64,000 bases of DNA from Leisingera daeponensis (GTDB lineage Bacteria; Pseudomonadota; Alphaproteobacteria; Rhodobacterales; Rhodobacteraceae). The notes under the pieces were generated by a model. It searched no databases, was not told the origin of the DNA, and worked only from the letters and a program-made list of their open reading frames with translations. The position numbers were made by a program, and so were the translations under genes. This document shows, piece by piece, positions 26,556-34,907 of the stretch (position 1 is its first letter; the number at the start of each line of letters is the position of its first letter). The stretch spans positions 62,001 through 126,000 of the forward strand of contig NZ_JAHVJA010000006.1 of NCBI RefSeq assembly GCF_019801465.1, in the 5' to 3' direction.

Positions 26556-28463
26556 ATGCGCGTTTTCACTATTCTGGGACCGTCGCAGTCCGGCAAATCA
26601 ACGCTGGCAACGGCGCTGGCCAATCTGGACAGTGCCGCTGGCAAAAGGCAGGAGGTTGCAGGCGTCGCCGCTTTGCAGCCTTTTTCATTTATGGGAGAGG
26701 ACTGGGCCGCAATCGACATCGCGGGCGGGGCCGACAATCTGGCACAGGCGGGGCCGGCGCTGGCCGCCAGTGACGCTGCCGTCCTCTGCGTTCCGGCTGA
26801 TGCCGGCGCTGCGGTGCTAAGCGCGCCGTACCTGCGCAAGCTGGAGGAGGCGGGCATCCCCGCCTTTATTTTTGTCAACCGCATGGACCAGGCGGCGGAC
26901 CGGGTGGCGGAAATCGTCGCCGCGCTTCAGGCCTATTGCAGCCACAACATCATCCTGCGGCAGGTGCCGATCCGTGAGGACGGCCAGGTTGTGGGTGCTG
27001 TGGATCTGATTTCCGAACGGGCCTGGCAGTATCAGGAGGGCAAGCCTTCGGCGCTGATCGAACTTCCGGTGGCGATGTACGCCCGCGAGCAGGAGGCCCG
27101 CACCGAGTTGCTGGAGGCGCTTGCGGATTTTGACGACACGCTCCTGGAGGAGCTGATCGAGGATCAGCAGGTGATGGCCGAGGAGGCCTATGAGGTAGCC
27201 ACCAAGGTGTTGCAGCACAACGATCTGATCCCGGCGCTGCTGGGATCGGCAGAGCACAAGAACGGGATCATGCGGCTGATGAAGTCGCTGCGCCACGAGG
27301 CGCCGGATGTGGTGGCGGCGCTGGAGCGGCTGTCGCGGGACGGCAGCGTGCTGGCGGTTGGCTGCATGGCGGATCTGGTCAAGCATCTGGGTAAGACGGT
27401 GATGGTGCGGGCGCTGGACGGCAGCGTCGGCAATGGAGCTTCGGTGGGCGGTGCCGCGGTCGGCTCGCTGACCGGGATCGGATCGCAGGCGAACACCAGG
27501 CTGACGCCCGGCGATTTGGGGCAGGCGGTGAAATCGGATCATCTGAACCTGGGCTTTGCCTACGGACCGGACGGTGCCGCGCCGCTGCCTGAGTGGGCGC
27601 AACCGCGGCCCTCGACCTTCAGGCGGGTGATCACGCCGGTGAATGAGCGCGACGACGCCCGCTTGTCCGGAGCGCTGGAGCGGCTGGCGGAAATCGATCC
27701 GGGGCTTAAAGTGGGCCAGGATGAGGCCAGCGGCCATGTGCTGCTGAATCTGCAGGGGCCGCAGCACATGCGCCGGATCAAGGAGACCCTGAAGGATGAA
27801 TTCGGCGTCGAAGTGGACGAGGCACCGGTGCCGCCGGCGCTGCGCGAAACCATAAAGAAAGTGGTGCAAGTGCACCACCGCCACCGCAAGCAGTCCGGCG
27901 GTGCGGGCCAGTTCGCCGACGTGGTGATTGAGGTGAAGCCCTTGCCGCGGGGCAGCGGTTTCGTGTTCGAGGAGACGGTGAAGGGCGGCGCGGTGCCCAA
28001 GAACTACATCCCCTCGGTCGAGGCAGGCGCGCGCGAGGCGCTGGCGCAGGGCCTCAACGGGCATCCGGTGGTGGATGTCTGCGTGACCCTGAAGGACGGC
28101 AAGCACCATTCGGTCGACAGTTCCGACTATGCCTTCCGGACAGCTGGCAAGAATGCGGTGAAGGAGGCGCTGAGCGAGGCCGGGCTGACCCTTCTGCAGC
28201 CGATTATGCGGGTGCATATCCATGTGCCTTCCGTGTTCACCGGCGGGCTGGTGCCGGTGGTGAGCGGCATGAAGGGCCAGATCCTGGGCTTTGAAGCCGA
28301 GGAGGGGGCCGTGGGCTGGGATGTCTTCGAGACGCTGCTGCCGATGTCAGCGCAGGATGAACTGTGCAGCACATTGGCGAGCGCCACCCGCGGCACAGGC
28401 TGGTTCAGCACCGATTTCGACCACTACGAGGAGGCGCGCCGGGCGGACTTTGCCGAGGCATGA
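26556..28463 (+). CDS. EF-G-like translation GTPase paralogue with degenerate G domain
   Basis: A 635-residue protein, about 60 shorter than EF-G. I chose the ATG at 26556 behind GGAGG. Domains III-V are typical (RRIKETLKDEFGVEV, QSGGAGQFADVVIEV, and the EF-G C-terminal segment with VPVVSGMKGQILG). The G domain has P-loop GPSQSGKS at 8-15 and NRMD at 108-111, but the G3 motif is DIAGG (54-58) rather than DTPGH, so the catalytic His is missing. The distance between G1 and G3 is about 38 residues against roughly 65, so switch I is truncated. It may be a slow or non-hydrolysing ribosome factor. Divergent from ffh. Confidence 0.88.
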   Translation: MRVFTILGPSQSGKSTLATALANLDSAAGKRQEVAGVAALQPFSFMGEDWAAIDIAGGADNLAQAGPALAASDAAVLCVPADAGAAVLSAPYLRKLEEAGIPAFIFVNRMDQAADRVAEIVAALQAYCSHNIILRQVPIREDGQVVGAVDLISERAWQYQEGKPSALIELPVAMYAREQEARTELLEALADFDDTLLEELIEDQQVMAEEAYEVATKVLQHNDLIPALLGSAEHKNGIMRLMKSLRHEAPDVVAALERLSRDGSVLAVGCMADLVKHLGKTVMVRALDGSVGNGASVGGAAVGSLTGIGSQANTRLTPGDLGQAVKSDHLNLGFAYGPDGAAPLPEWAQPRPSTFRRVITPVNERDDARLSGALERLAEIDPGLKVGQDEASGHVLLNLQGPQHMRRIKETLKDEFGVEVDEAPVPPALRETIKKVVQVHHRHRKQSGGAGQFADVVIEVKPLPRGSGFVFEETVKGGAVPKNYIPSVEAGAREALAQGLNGHPVVDVCVTLKDGKHHSVDSSDYAFRTAGKNAVKEALSEAGLTLLQPIMRVHIHVPSVFTGGLVPVVSGMKGQILGFEAEEGAVGWDVFETLLPMSAQDELCSTLASATRGTGWFSTDFDHYEEARRADFAEA

Positions 28464-28602
28464 ACCGGTCGGGGCGGGCGGAAGCCCCGCCCCGCGGTGC
28501 GATGGCGCAAAACGGGGCGCAGGGGGCGGAACACCTCTTGCGCCCCGCGGATGTTTTCTGTGATCTGCGCAGCAACCCGGCACGGACTTGCGGAGAAAGA
28601 TC

Positions 28603-29130
28603 ATGGATGCCTCATCGGCCTATCAGGACAGCCTGCCTGTCTCCTCGGATGCGCTGCTGAAGCAGCTGGACGATTGGGGCATTGCCTACCGGCTGCACAC
28701 CCATGTGCCGTTGCGCACGGTGGAGGACGCCAAGGGCGTCGAGGAGCAGTTCATGGTGCCGGGCGAAAACGCGCTGCGGCTGAAGAACCTGTACCTGCGG
28801 GACAAGAAGAAGCGGAACTATCTGGTGACGCTGCAGCAGGACCGCGAGATCGACCTGAGAGGCCTGGGCGCGGCGCTGGGCATCGGCAACCTGTCATTCG
28901 GCTCGGCCGACCGGCTGCTGGAGAACCTCGGCATCCGCCCGGGCGCGGTCAGCCCGCTGGCGATGATCACCGGCGCGGAAAAGGGCGTGACCTTCTATAT
29001 GGACGCGCAGGCGCAGGAGGCCGACGTGATCTATATGCACCCGCTGGTTAATGACCGCACCGTGGCGATGAAGCGGGCCGATGTGATGGCGTTCTTTGAG
29101 AAAACCGGCGTTGCGGTGAACTGGGTCTAA
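28603..29130 (+). CDS. Prolyl-tRNA deacylase/YbaK-ProX-type trans-editing protein
   Basis: A 175-residue protein starting at the ATG at 28603 behind GGAG. It shows the YbaK/INS fold: YRLHTHVPLRTVEDAKGVEEQFMVPGENALRLKNLYLRDKKKRNYLVTL, where the Lys in LKNLYLRDKK is a conserved catalytic-site residue in the ProXp-ala group, and DLRGLGAALGIGNLSFGSAD. Such proteins hydrolyse mischarged aminoacyl-tRNA(Pro), commonly alanyl-tRNA(Pro). It overlaps the stop of the convergent racemase gene by 4 bp. Confidence 0.85.
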   Translation: MDASSAYQDSLPVSSDALLKQLDDWGIAYRLHTHVPLRTVEDAKGVEEQFMVPGENALRLKNLYLRDKKKRNYLVTLQQDREIDLRGLGAALGIGNLSFGSADRLLENLGIRPGAVSPLAMITGAEKGVTFYMDAQAQEADVIYMHPLVNDRTVAMKRADVMAFFEKTGVAVNWV

Positions 29131-29879
29131 CCACGCCTTTCCTCCTCCAGCGCCAGATCCAGCGCCGCGGCCACATGGGCGGCGGAGGGGTTCACGAACA
29201 GGAAGCCGCCGGCCTCGAAGCTGACGTCGTCGATGCGGTCCGGGAAGGCCAGCGGCAGCTCGGTGCAGGCCAGCAGGATGGCGGTGCCGGGTTTGGCGTG
29301 TTTCGTGCAGAAGCGCAGCAGGCGGGCTTGCGCGCCACTGGACGCGCCGCCGTAGAAATCCTCGTCGATCATGGCCTGCATTTCGGCGATCTCAGCCTCC
29401 GGCAGGGGATCGTTGGCGCTGACACCGTGTTCGGCAAGCACATTGGCATAATTGCGGGCCTGCATGGTGACGGCAGTGCCCAGCACCAGCGCCTGCGTGG
29501 CGCCGGTTGCGGCGGTGGCCTTGGCGGTGGCGCCGAAGATGCTGAGGATTGGCATCGTCACGCTCTCCTGTATCGCATGCAGCCGGGCGTGCGGGGTGTT
29601 GGAGGCGATCAGGGCGAAGTCGCAGCCCGCACGCTCCAGCGTCAGCATCGCCTCGCGGAAGACGGCGTCAAAGGCGGCCCAGCTGGCCTCATCCCCCGGG
29701 CGGCCGCGCAAGGACCGGGTCTGCGCCTGCACCACGGATTCGATGGTGATGGGCGGCACCGGCAGTGGAGAGCCTGTGCTGCGGTCCGCAAAGAACCGCC
29801 CGGCGCCTTCGCAGATGGCGCGGTAGTAGTCGATGGTGGAGGCCCAGCCGACGCCGCCGAGAATGCCGATCTTCTTCAT
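29127..29879 (-). CDS. Aspartate/glutamate racemase-family protein
   Basis: A 250-residue protein starting at the ATG at 29879 (MKKIGILGGVGWASTIDYYR). GILGGVG is the N-terminal family motif. The second catalytic cysteine is in LLACTELPL, but the first position, usually CNT, is SNTPH (IASNTPH): a Ser replaces Cys. Members with one changed cysteine exist, so activity cannot be ruled out, though racemisation by the two-base mechanism is doubtful. Likely a cytoplasmic amino-acid racemase or related enzyme. It ends overlapping the convergent ProX gene. Confidence 0.78.
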   Translation of the reverse strand: MKKIGILGGVGWASTIDYYRAICEGAGRFFADRSTGSPLPVPPITIESVVQAQTRSLRGRPGDEASWAAFDAVFREAMLTLERAGCDFALIASNTPHARLHAIQESVTMPILSIFGATAKATAATGATQALVLGTAVTMQARNYANVLAEHGVSANDPLPEAEIAEMQAMIDEDFYGGASSGAQARLLRFCTKHAKPGTAILLACTELPLAFPDRIDDVSFEAGGFLFVNPSAAHVAAALDLALEEERRG

Positions 29880-29945
29880 GGGAATGCCTGTGCTCTGAAC
29901 GCGAATGCCGGCAGACTGGCACAAGCCCGGCCGTGCTGCCAAAGG

Positions 29946-29977
29946 TAAAAAGCCGCCAGCCGGAGAAGGCTGACGGC
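29946..29977 (-). terminator. Intrinsic terminator after azoR
   Basis: GCCGCCAGCC (29952-29961) and GGCTGACGGC (29968-29977) form a 10-bp stem with one G-U on the leftward transcript and a 6-nt loop, followed by five U residues. It lies 25 bp after the azoR stop. Confidence 0.8.
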
Positions 29978-30001
29978 AGGCGCGCAGGGCAGAGCAGGGG
30001 G

Positions 30002-30583
30002 TCAGGCCGCCAGCGCTTCGATCTGGGTTTTTGCCTTTGCCAGGGCGCCGTCGGCATCGATGGACATGGCGTCGGCGGCCACGATCTCCACCTCGGTGAT
30101 GCCGATGAAGCCCAGCACGTGGCGCAGGTAGGTGGTGGCAAAGTCGATGTCCGACCCGGCCTGGGTGCCGCCCGAGGCCATGACGATGATGGCGCGTTTG
30201 CCTTCCAGCAGGCCGATCGGGCCGTTTTCGGTGTATTGGAAAGTGAGGCCGGCGCGGGCGACCAGGTCGATCCAGGCCTTCAGAGTGGAGGGCACCGAGA
30301 AGTTGTATACCGGCGAGCCGATGACAAGGGTGTCGGCCTGCTTCAGCTCCTCGACCAGCGAGTCGGAAAGGGCGAGCAGCTGTTTCTGCTCGTCGCTGCG
30401 CTGGTCGGCCGGGGTGAAGTTTGCGCCGACCCAGGCGCCGTCCAACAGCGGCAGCGGCGCGGCCAGGTCGCGGCGGATCACACTGCCGGCTCCAAGGCGG
30501 CTGATGATCTGGGCGGAGAGGTCCCGGGTGACCGAACCTTCGGTGCGGGCGGAAGAGTCGATGTGCAGAACGGTGCGGGTCAT
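30002..30583 (-). CDS. azoR: FMN-dependent NADH:azoreductase/quinone reductase
   Basis: A 193-residue flavodoxin-fold protein. The start is probably the ATG at 30583 (MTRTVLHIDSSAR), eight bases after AGGA; an ATG at 30589 adds two residues. HIDSSAR binds the FMN phosphate, and GSPVYNFSVPSTLKAWIDLVARAG and ASGGTQAG are family segments. It reduces quinones and azo compounds with NADH in the cytoplasm. It is divergent from a lysR gene with a dyad in the gap, and ends at a clear terminator. Confidence 0.92.
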   Translation of the reverse strand: MTRTVLHIDSSARTEGSVTRDLSAQIISRLGAGSVIRRDLAAPLPLLDGAWVGANFTPADQRSDEQKQLLALSDSLVEELKQADTLVIGSPVYNFSVPSTLKAWIDLVARAGLTFQYTENGPIGLLEGKRAIIVMASGGTQAGSDIDFATTYLRHVLGFIGITEVEIVAADAMSIDADGALAKAKTQIEALAA

Positions 30584-30625
30584 TTTCATGTTCCTGTGCT
30601 TGTTGCTGACAGAAATTTGGGGTAT

Positions 30626-30643
30626 TGCAAATTTGAACGCAAC
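30626..30643. promoter_or_regulatory. Candidate LysR binding dyad between azoR and lysR
   Basis: TTGC (30626-30629) and GCAA (30640-30643) flank an AT-rich 10-bp core that includes the palindrome CAAATTTG. It lies in the 119-bp divergent gap, 43 bp from the azoR start and 60 bp from the lysR start. It fits a LysR-type T-N(11)-A box and would explain co-regulation of azoR. Confidence 0.45.
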
Positions 30644-30702
30644 GGCGATAAAATCACAACATTTGTGCATTTTCGCGCAGTTTTGCTGGCAAGGAGACTG
30701 GC

Positions 30703-31581
30703 ATGGAAAACTGGGATGAAGTCCGCACCGCCTATCAGGTGGCCCGCATGGGGACGGTCAGCGGCGCGGCCGAGGTGCTGGGTGTGCACCATGCAACGGT
30801 TATCCGCCACATCGATGCGATCGAGGCGCGGCTTGGGGTGAAACTGTTCCAGCGCCATGCCCGCGGCTATACGCCGACCGAGGCCGGGCAGGACCTCTTG
30901 CGGGTGGCGCAGGCCACGGATGACCAGTTCAGCCAGCTGGTCGGGCGGCTGAAGGGGCAGGGCGATGATGTCTCCGGTGAACTGGTGGTGACCTCGCTGG
31001 CGTCCTTTGCGCCGATGCTGGTGCCGGCCCTGAAAGAGTTTCAGGACATGCACCCGGGGCTGATCATCCGCTATCTGACCGGCGACAGGCTGTTCCGGCT
31101 TGAATACGGGGAGGCGCATGTTGCCATCCGTGCGGGCAATGCGCCGGATCAGCCGGACAATGTGGTGCAGCCTTTCATGAAGCAGCAGGTGGGGCTTTAT
31201 GCCTCCAAGGCTTATGTGGAAAAATACGGCGTTCTGCAGGGTGCCGAGGACATGGCCAACCACCGGTTCATCGGCAACGACGACGAGAACAGCCGCGCTC
31301 CGTTTTCGCGCTGGCTGCGGGCGAATGCGCCGTCCGAGGCGATCTCCTTCCGGTGCTCGAACGGGTTCACCATGCAGAATGCGGTCCGCAGCGGTGCCGG
31401 CATCGGATTCATGGCGGCCTGGGAGGCGCGCCAGCAGCCGGATCTGGTGGAGATGATGGCGCCGGAGGACGAATGGTCAGGCACACTGTGGCTGGTGACC
31501 CATGTGGATCTGCACCGTACCACAAAAGTGCAGGCATTCCTGAAGTTTCTGAAGGAACAGGCAAAGGGCTGGCAGCTGTGA
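30703..31581 (+). CDS. LysR-family transcriptional regulator
   Basis: A 292-residue regulator. The N-terminal winged helix-turn-helix (residues about 5-62) has VARMGTVSGAAEVLGVHHATVIRHIDAIEARLGVKLFQRHARGY. The rest is the periplasmic-binding-like effector domain (LVPALKEFQDMHPGL, YEARNGFT-like segment). It is divergent from azoR, so it probably controls that gene in response to quinone or electrophile stress. Its stop overlaps the start of the following DMT transporter (GTGA), indicating co-translation. Confidence 0.9.
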   Translation: MENWDEVRTAYQVARMGTVSGAAEVLGVHHATVIRHIDAIEARLGVKLFQRHARGYTPTEAGQDLLRVAQATDDQFSQLVGRLKGQGDDVSGELVVTSLASFAPMLVPALKEFQDMHPGLIIRYLTGDRLFRLEYGEAHVAIRAGNAPDQPDNVVQPFMKQQVGLYASKAYVEKYGVLQGAEDMANHRFIGNDDENSRAPFSRWLRANAPSEAISFRCSNGFTMQNAVRSGAGIGFMAAWEARQQPDLVEMMAPEDEWSGTLWLVTHVDLHRTTKVQAFLKFLKEQAKGWQL

Positions 31582-32474
31582 GTGAGGCAATGCGCGGGCA
31601 TCTGGCGATGCTCCTTTTCTCGGCGCTGGTGGCGGGATCCTTCTCGCTGGGCGTGATGGTCGCGAATGAAATCGCGCCGGCGGCATTGAACGCAGCGCGG
31701 TTCGGCATCGCCGCGGTAGTGATCGGTATCGCCGCTGCGGCCACCACCGGGATGCGGCGGTCGCATTTCCAGGCGCCCTGGCGGTTTGCGATGCTGGGCG
31801 GGCTGTTCGGCGGCTATTTCGTGCTGATGTTCTACGGGCTGAAAACGGCTGCGGCGGTCAGCGCGGCGGCGGTGTTCACGCTGGTGCCGGTGATGAGCGC
31901 GGTTTTCGGCTGGCTGCTGCTGCGGCAGGTGACGACCCGCTGGATGGCACTGGCGCTGGCGATCGGGGCTGCCGGAGCAATGTGGGTAATCGTGCGCGGT
32001 GATCTGGGCGCCTTGGCGGCGTTCCAGATAGGCCAGGGCGAGATCATCTATTTCTGGGGCTGCGTGCTGCACGCGGTCTATACGCCAATGGTGCGCAAGC
32101 TGAACCGGGGCGAGCCCGCAGTGGTGTTCACTTTCGGAATGCTGCTGGCAGGCGGCGCGCTGCTGGCGGCGTTCGGCTGGCGGGACATTCTGGCCACCGA
32201 TTGGATGCACCTGCCGGGCATCGTTTGGATCGGATTGGTCTATCTCGCCGTCTTTGCCAGCTCCGCCACCTTTGTGCTGCTGCAGTACGCCACCCTGCGG
32301 CTGCCCTCGGCCAAGGTGATGGCCTATACCTATCTGACTCCCAGCTGGGTGATCCTGTGGGAGATCGCGCTGGGCCGCGGCGCGCCGCCGGGGATGGTGC
32401 TGATCGGGGTGGTGATGTCGGTCGTGGCACTGGTGATGCTGCTGGAGGGCGACGCCAGGCCGGTGCGCGCCTGA
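31578..32474 (+). CDS. DMT-superfamily (EamA) transporter coupled to lysR
   Basis: A 298-residue inner-membrane protein starting at a GTG that overlaps the lysR stop. It has ten predicted helices in two EamA repeats, with PAALNAARFGIAA at the end of the first pair and TFVLLQYATLRLPSAKVMAYTYLTPSW in the second repeat. Such proteins export metabolites or drugs by proton exchange. The lysR-DMT coupling suggests the exporter is induced with azoR, but its substrate is unknown. Confidence 0.85.
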   Translation: MSEAMRGHLAMLLFSALVAGSFSLGVMVANEIAPAALNAARFGIAAVVIGIAAAATTGMRRSHFQAPWRFAMLGGLFGGYFVLMFYGLKTAAAVSAAAVFTLVPVMSAVFGWLLLRQVTTRWMALALAIGAAGAMWVIVRGDLGALAAFQIGQGEIIYFWGCVLHAVYTPMVRKLNRGEPAVVFTFGMLLAGGALLAAFGWRDILATDWMHLPGIVWIGLVYLAVFASSATFVLLQYATLRLPSAKVMAYTYLTPSWVILWEIALGRGAPPGMVLIGVVMSVVALVMLLEGDARPVRA

Positions 32475-32574
32475 GCGCGCGCCGCCCTTCGTGCGCACTT
32501 GCGGCAAGTCAACAAATCGCCCTTGTTTTCCGCTATACTGGTCCTGAGGGACGCGTCAGGAAAAGGAGGGAGGA

Positions 32575-32985
32575 ATGTTCAAACACATCATGGTGCCCGT
32601 CGACTTGCACATGCCCCCGGCGGTTGTGAAAGCCCTGGACGTCGCGGCGGATTTCGCCAGCAGCCACGGTTCGCGGGTGACGCTGGTTCACGTGACGGAC
32701 CAGCAGGTCAAAGGCGCGCATACCCTGGGGTCGTCCGGCGAGGAACTGGCCGCACTGGCCAGCAAAATGGCGGAAAGCAGCGGCGCAAGCGTTGAGGCGC
32801 TGCCGATCCATTCGGTCGATGTCGGGTCGGAGATCGACTCCATCCTGACCCGGACCGCGAAGGAGCTGCAGGCTGACCTGATCGTGATCGCCACGCACAT
32901 GCCCGGCATCCTGGACTATGTGTTCTCGTCTCACGCCAGCCATTTGGTGCTGCACTCCGAAATCTCGGTGTTTGTCGTCCGCTGA
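32575..32985 (+). CDS. Universal stress protein
   Basis: A 136-residue UspA-fold protein starting at an ATG behind AGGAGGGAGG. The beta-strand start FKHIMVPVDLHM and the C-terminal ELQADLIVIATHMPGILDYVFSSHASHLVLHSEISVFVV match the Usp family. The nucleotide-binding GxxG...S/T region is replaced by HMPGILDYVFSSHAS, so it resembles the UspFG type in part. Probably cytoplasmic, with a stress-related but undefined function. It is convergent with arsR. Confidence 0.87.
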   Translation: MFKHIMVPVDLHMPPAVVKALDVAADFASSHGSRVTLVHVTDQQVKGAHTLGSSGEELAALASKMAESSGASVEALPIHSVDVGSEIDSILTRTAKELQADLIVIATHMPGILDYVFSSHASHLVLHSEISVFVVR

Positions 32986-32995
32986 GACGCTGACC

Positions 32996-33340
32996 TTAAC
33001 CGCCGGTCTGGCTGTCCTCGGACAGGTGCTCCGCCTCCAGGAAACGTTCAAAGGCATCCAGGTTGACCGGTTCGAACTGACCGAAGCCCTGCATCCAGAC
33101 TGAGGCCGCCCGCATCGCGTCGGGCTGCAGCTTGCACCATTTGACCCGGCCGCGCTTCTCCTGCGCGATGAGGCCCGCGCGTGTCAGGATCGTGAGATGC
33201 TTGGATATAGCCGCCAATGACATCTCGAAAGGCTCCGCCACATCGGTCACGGCCATGTCGTCTTCCAATAGCATGGTCAGGATCGCCCGGCGGGTCGGAT
33301 CGGCCAAGGCTGCAAAGACGGTGTCGAGGGTGTCGCTCAT
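32996..33340 (-). CDS. ArsR/SmtB-family transcriptional regulator
   Basis: A 114-residue winged-helix protein starting at the ATG at 33340; a far longer frame upstream is antisense to the transporter. It has FAALADPTRRAILTMLLEDDMAVTDVAEPFEMSLAAISKHLTILTRAGLIAQEKRGRVKWCKL, the full ArsR helix-turn-helix and wing. The usual metal-binding CVC motif is missing, so it may sense something other than metals. It is divergent from the next DMT gene across 90 bp. Confidence 0.9.
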   Translation of the reverse strand: MSDTLDTVFAALADPTRRAILTMLLEDDMAVTDVAEPFEMSLAAISKHLTILTRAGLIAQEKRGRVKWCKLQPDAMRAASVWMQGFGQFEPVNLDAFERFLEAEHLSEDSQTGG

Positions 33341-33430
33341 GCCTGACAGTCCTAAAGGGCAAGAACCGGGTCGACAATCCTGCAAAAGCTGCGATGGATC
33401 GAGGGAAGGCATTTCGAGGGGGCAGCAGGC

Positions 33431-34327
33431 ATGGCTTTGCGGTATTGGGCGGTGATTTTCATTCTGGGCATCGGCTGGGGCATGTCTTTCATGTTCAACG
33501 CCATCCTGCTGCGCGAGCTGGGGCCGCTGTCTGTCTCGATGGGGCGGGTGGGGTTCGGCGCGCTGGGCTGCTGGATCTATGTGCTGGCAGCGCGCAAGCC
33601 TGTTCCCGCGGCGCCGGGGCGCTGGCTGGCGCTGTTCGGATTCGGTGCTCTCAGCTATGCCGCGCCCTTTGCCTTCTACGCGCTGGGCCAGCAGGATATC
33701 GCCAGCGGCGTAGCAGGGATCGTCAATGCGACTACGCCGGCACTGGCGGTCGTGGTGTCGCATTTCTGGCCCGGCGGCGAACGGGCGACGGTGATGAAAT
33801 CGCTCGGGGTGATCTGCGGTTTCCTGGGCATCGTACTGCTGTCGCTGCCGCTGTTGCAGGGCGGCCAGTCTTCCGAGGCCTGGGCGGTGCTGATCACCCT
33901 GTGCGCGCCGCTGTGCTACGCCTTTTCGGTCAATATCGCCCGCAGCTTCAAGGATATGGAGCCGGTGGTGCTGGTGGCTATTGCACTGACTGGAGCCACC
34001 GCCGCGATCACGCCGCTGGCCGTCTGGAGCGAAGGGCTGCCGCACATCACGCGGGTGGAGACCTGGGCGTCGCTGTTCGTGATCGGCTTTGTGCTGACCT
34101 CGGCGGCCTTCATTGCCTTCTACTGGGTTTTGCCCAAGGTGGGGCCGACCAATATCACCATGCCGACGCTGATCGCGCCGGTCTCGGCCTTGTTCCTGGG
34201 CACTTACATTTTGGGTGAGACGCTGCTGCCAGAGCATCTGTGGGGCATGGCAGCGATCCTCTTGGGGTTGTTGCTGATCGACGGGCGGATTGTCCGCTGG
34301 CGGCTGGCAAATCGGCCCGTCCGGTAA
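33431..34327 (+). CDS. DMT-superfamily (EamA) transporter
   Basis: A 298-residue protein with ten predicted transmembrane helices. The first repeat begins YWAVIFILGIGWGMSFMFNAILLRELGPLSVSMGRVGFGALG; the second includes AFIAFYWVLPKVGPTNITMPTLIAPVSALFLGTYILGE. It would be an inner-membrane metabolite exporter. It is divergent from the ArsR gene, which may regulate it. It is not closely similar to the DMT protein at 31578. Confidence 0.87.
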   Translation: MALRYWAVIFILGIGWGMSFMFNAILLRELGPLSVSMGRVGFGALGCWIYVLAARKPVPAAPGRWLALFGFGALSYAAPFAFYALGQQDIASGVAGIVNATTPALAVVVSHFWPGGERATVMKSLGVICGFLGIVLLSLPLLQGGQSSEAWAVLITLCAPLCYAFSVNIARSFKDMEPVVLVAIALTGATAAITPLAVWSEGLPHITRVETWASLFVIGFVLTSAAFIAFYWVLPKVGPTNITMPTLIAPVSALFLGTYILGETLLPEHLWGMAAILLGLLLIDGRIVRWRLANRPVR

Positions 34328-34531
34328 AATCAACCTTTCGGTTGAATATGGAATCCGGTGCGGTTTGGCGCTACCGGCAGCTGCGGCATAGTCCTCCGGC
34401 GTCAGGCGAATGTTATAAATTTGTTAAAAATCAATACCTTAGTCGTATTTTGAATCTTCAATCCTTGTAATTGACTCCTGCGCCTCGTGGCCTTAGCACC
34501 CTGCATAGAAATTCGCGTGAGGATGGCGCCC

Positions 34532-34867
34532 GTGACCGATGACGACCAAAAGCAGCGCATGGCGCAGCTGGAGGAGCGGCTGGCGGCGGCGCGTAAGGCC
34601 CAGGAGCCCAAGCCGCGCGCGGATGAGCATTATTCACTGGCCAATCAGGCCTGGCGGATGGTGATCGAATTGGTGGCCGGTCTCGCGATCGGCTTTGGCA
34701 TCGGATACGGGCTGGACCACCTGTTTGGAACCCTGCCCATTTTCATGGTGCTGTTTATTATGCTGGGCCTGGCGGCTGGGGTGAAGACGATGCTTCGCAC
34801 CGCGCAAGAGATCCAGGAACAGAAACTGGCCGATGAGGCCGAAAAAAATGCGCAAGACCGGGATTGA
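34532..34867 (+). CDS. atpI: ATP synthase subunit I (AtpI)
   Basis: A 111-residue protein with two hydrophobic helices ([22 protein letters not shown] and [19 protein letters not shown]). I chose the GTG at 34532 ([17 protein letters not shown]), with GAGG nine bases upstream; the ATG at 34523 is an alternative. It has an acidic, charged N-terminus. AtpI helps assemble the c-ring and may transport Mg2+. It is the first gene of the F0 operon, preceded by a 200-bp AT-rich stretch that probably holds the promoter. Confidence 0.88.
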   Translation: MTDDDQKQRMAQLEERLAAARKAQEPKPRADEHYSLANQAWRMVIELVAGLAIGFGIGYGLDHLFGTLPIFMVLFIMLGLAAGVKTMLRTAQEIQEQKLADEAEKNAQDRD

Positions 34868-34907
34868 TCCGACGGGATTGGCGACCGGCGACAGGAGAAG
34901 CGGACCG

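Noticed and set aside
33341-34333. The N-terminal extension of the ArsR frame, which would make a 445-residue protein.
   Set aside because: It runs antisense through a ten-helix transporter gene; the ArsR family is about 100-120 residues and begins at the ATG at 33340.
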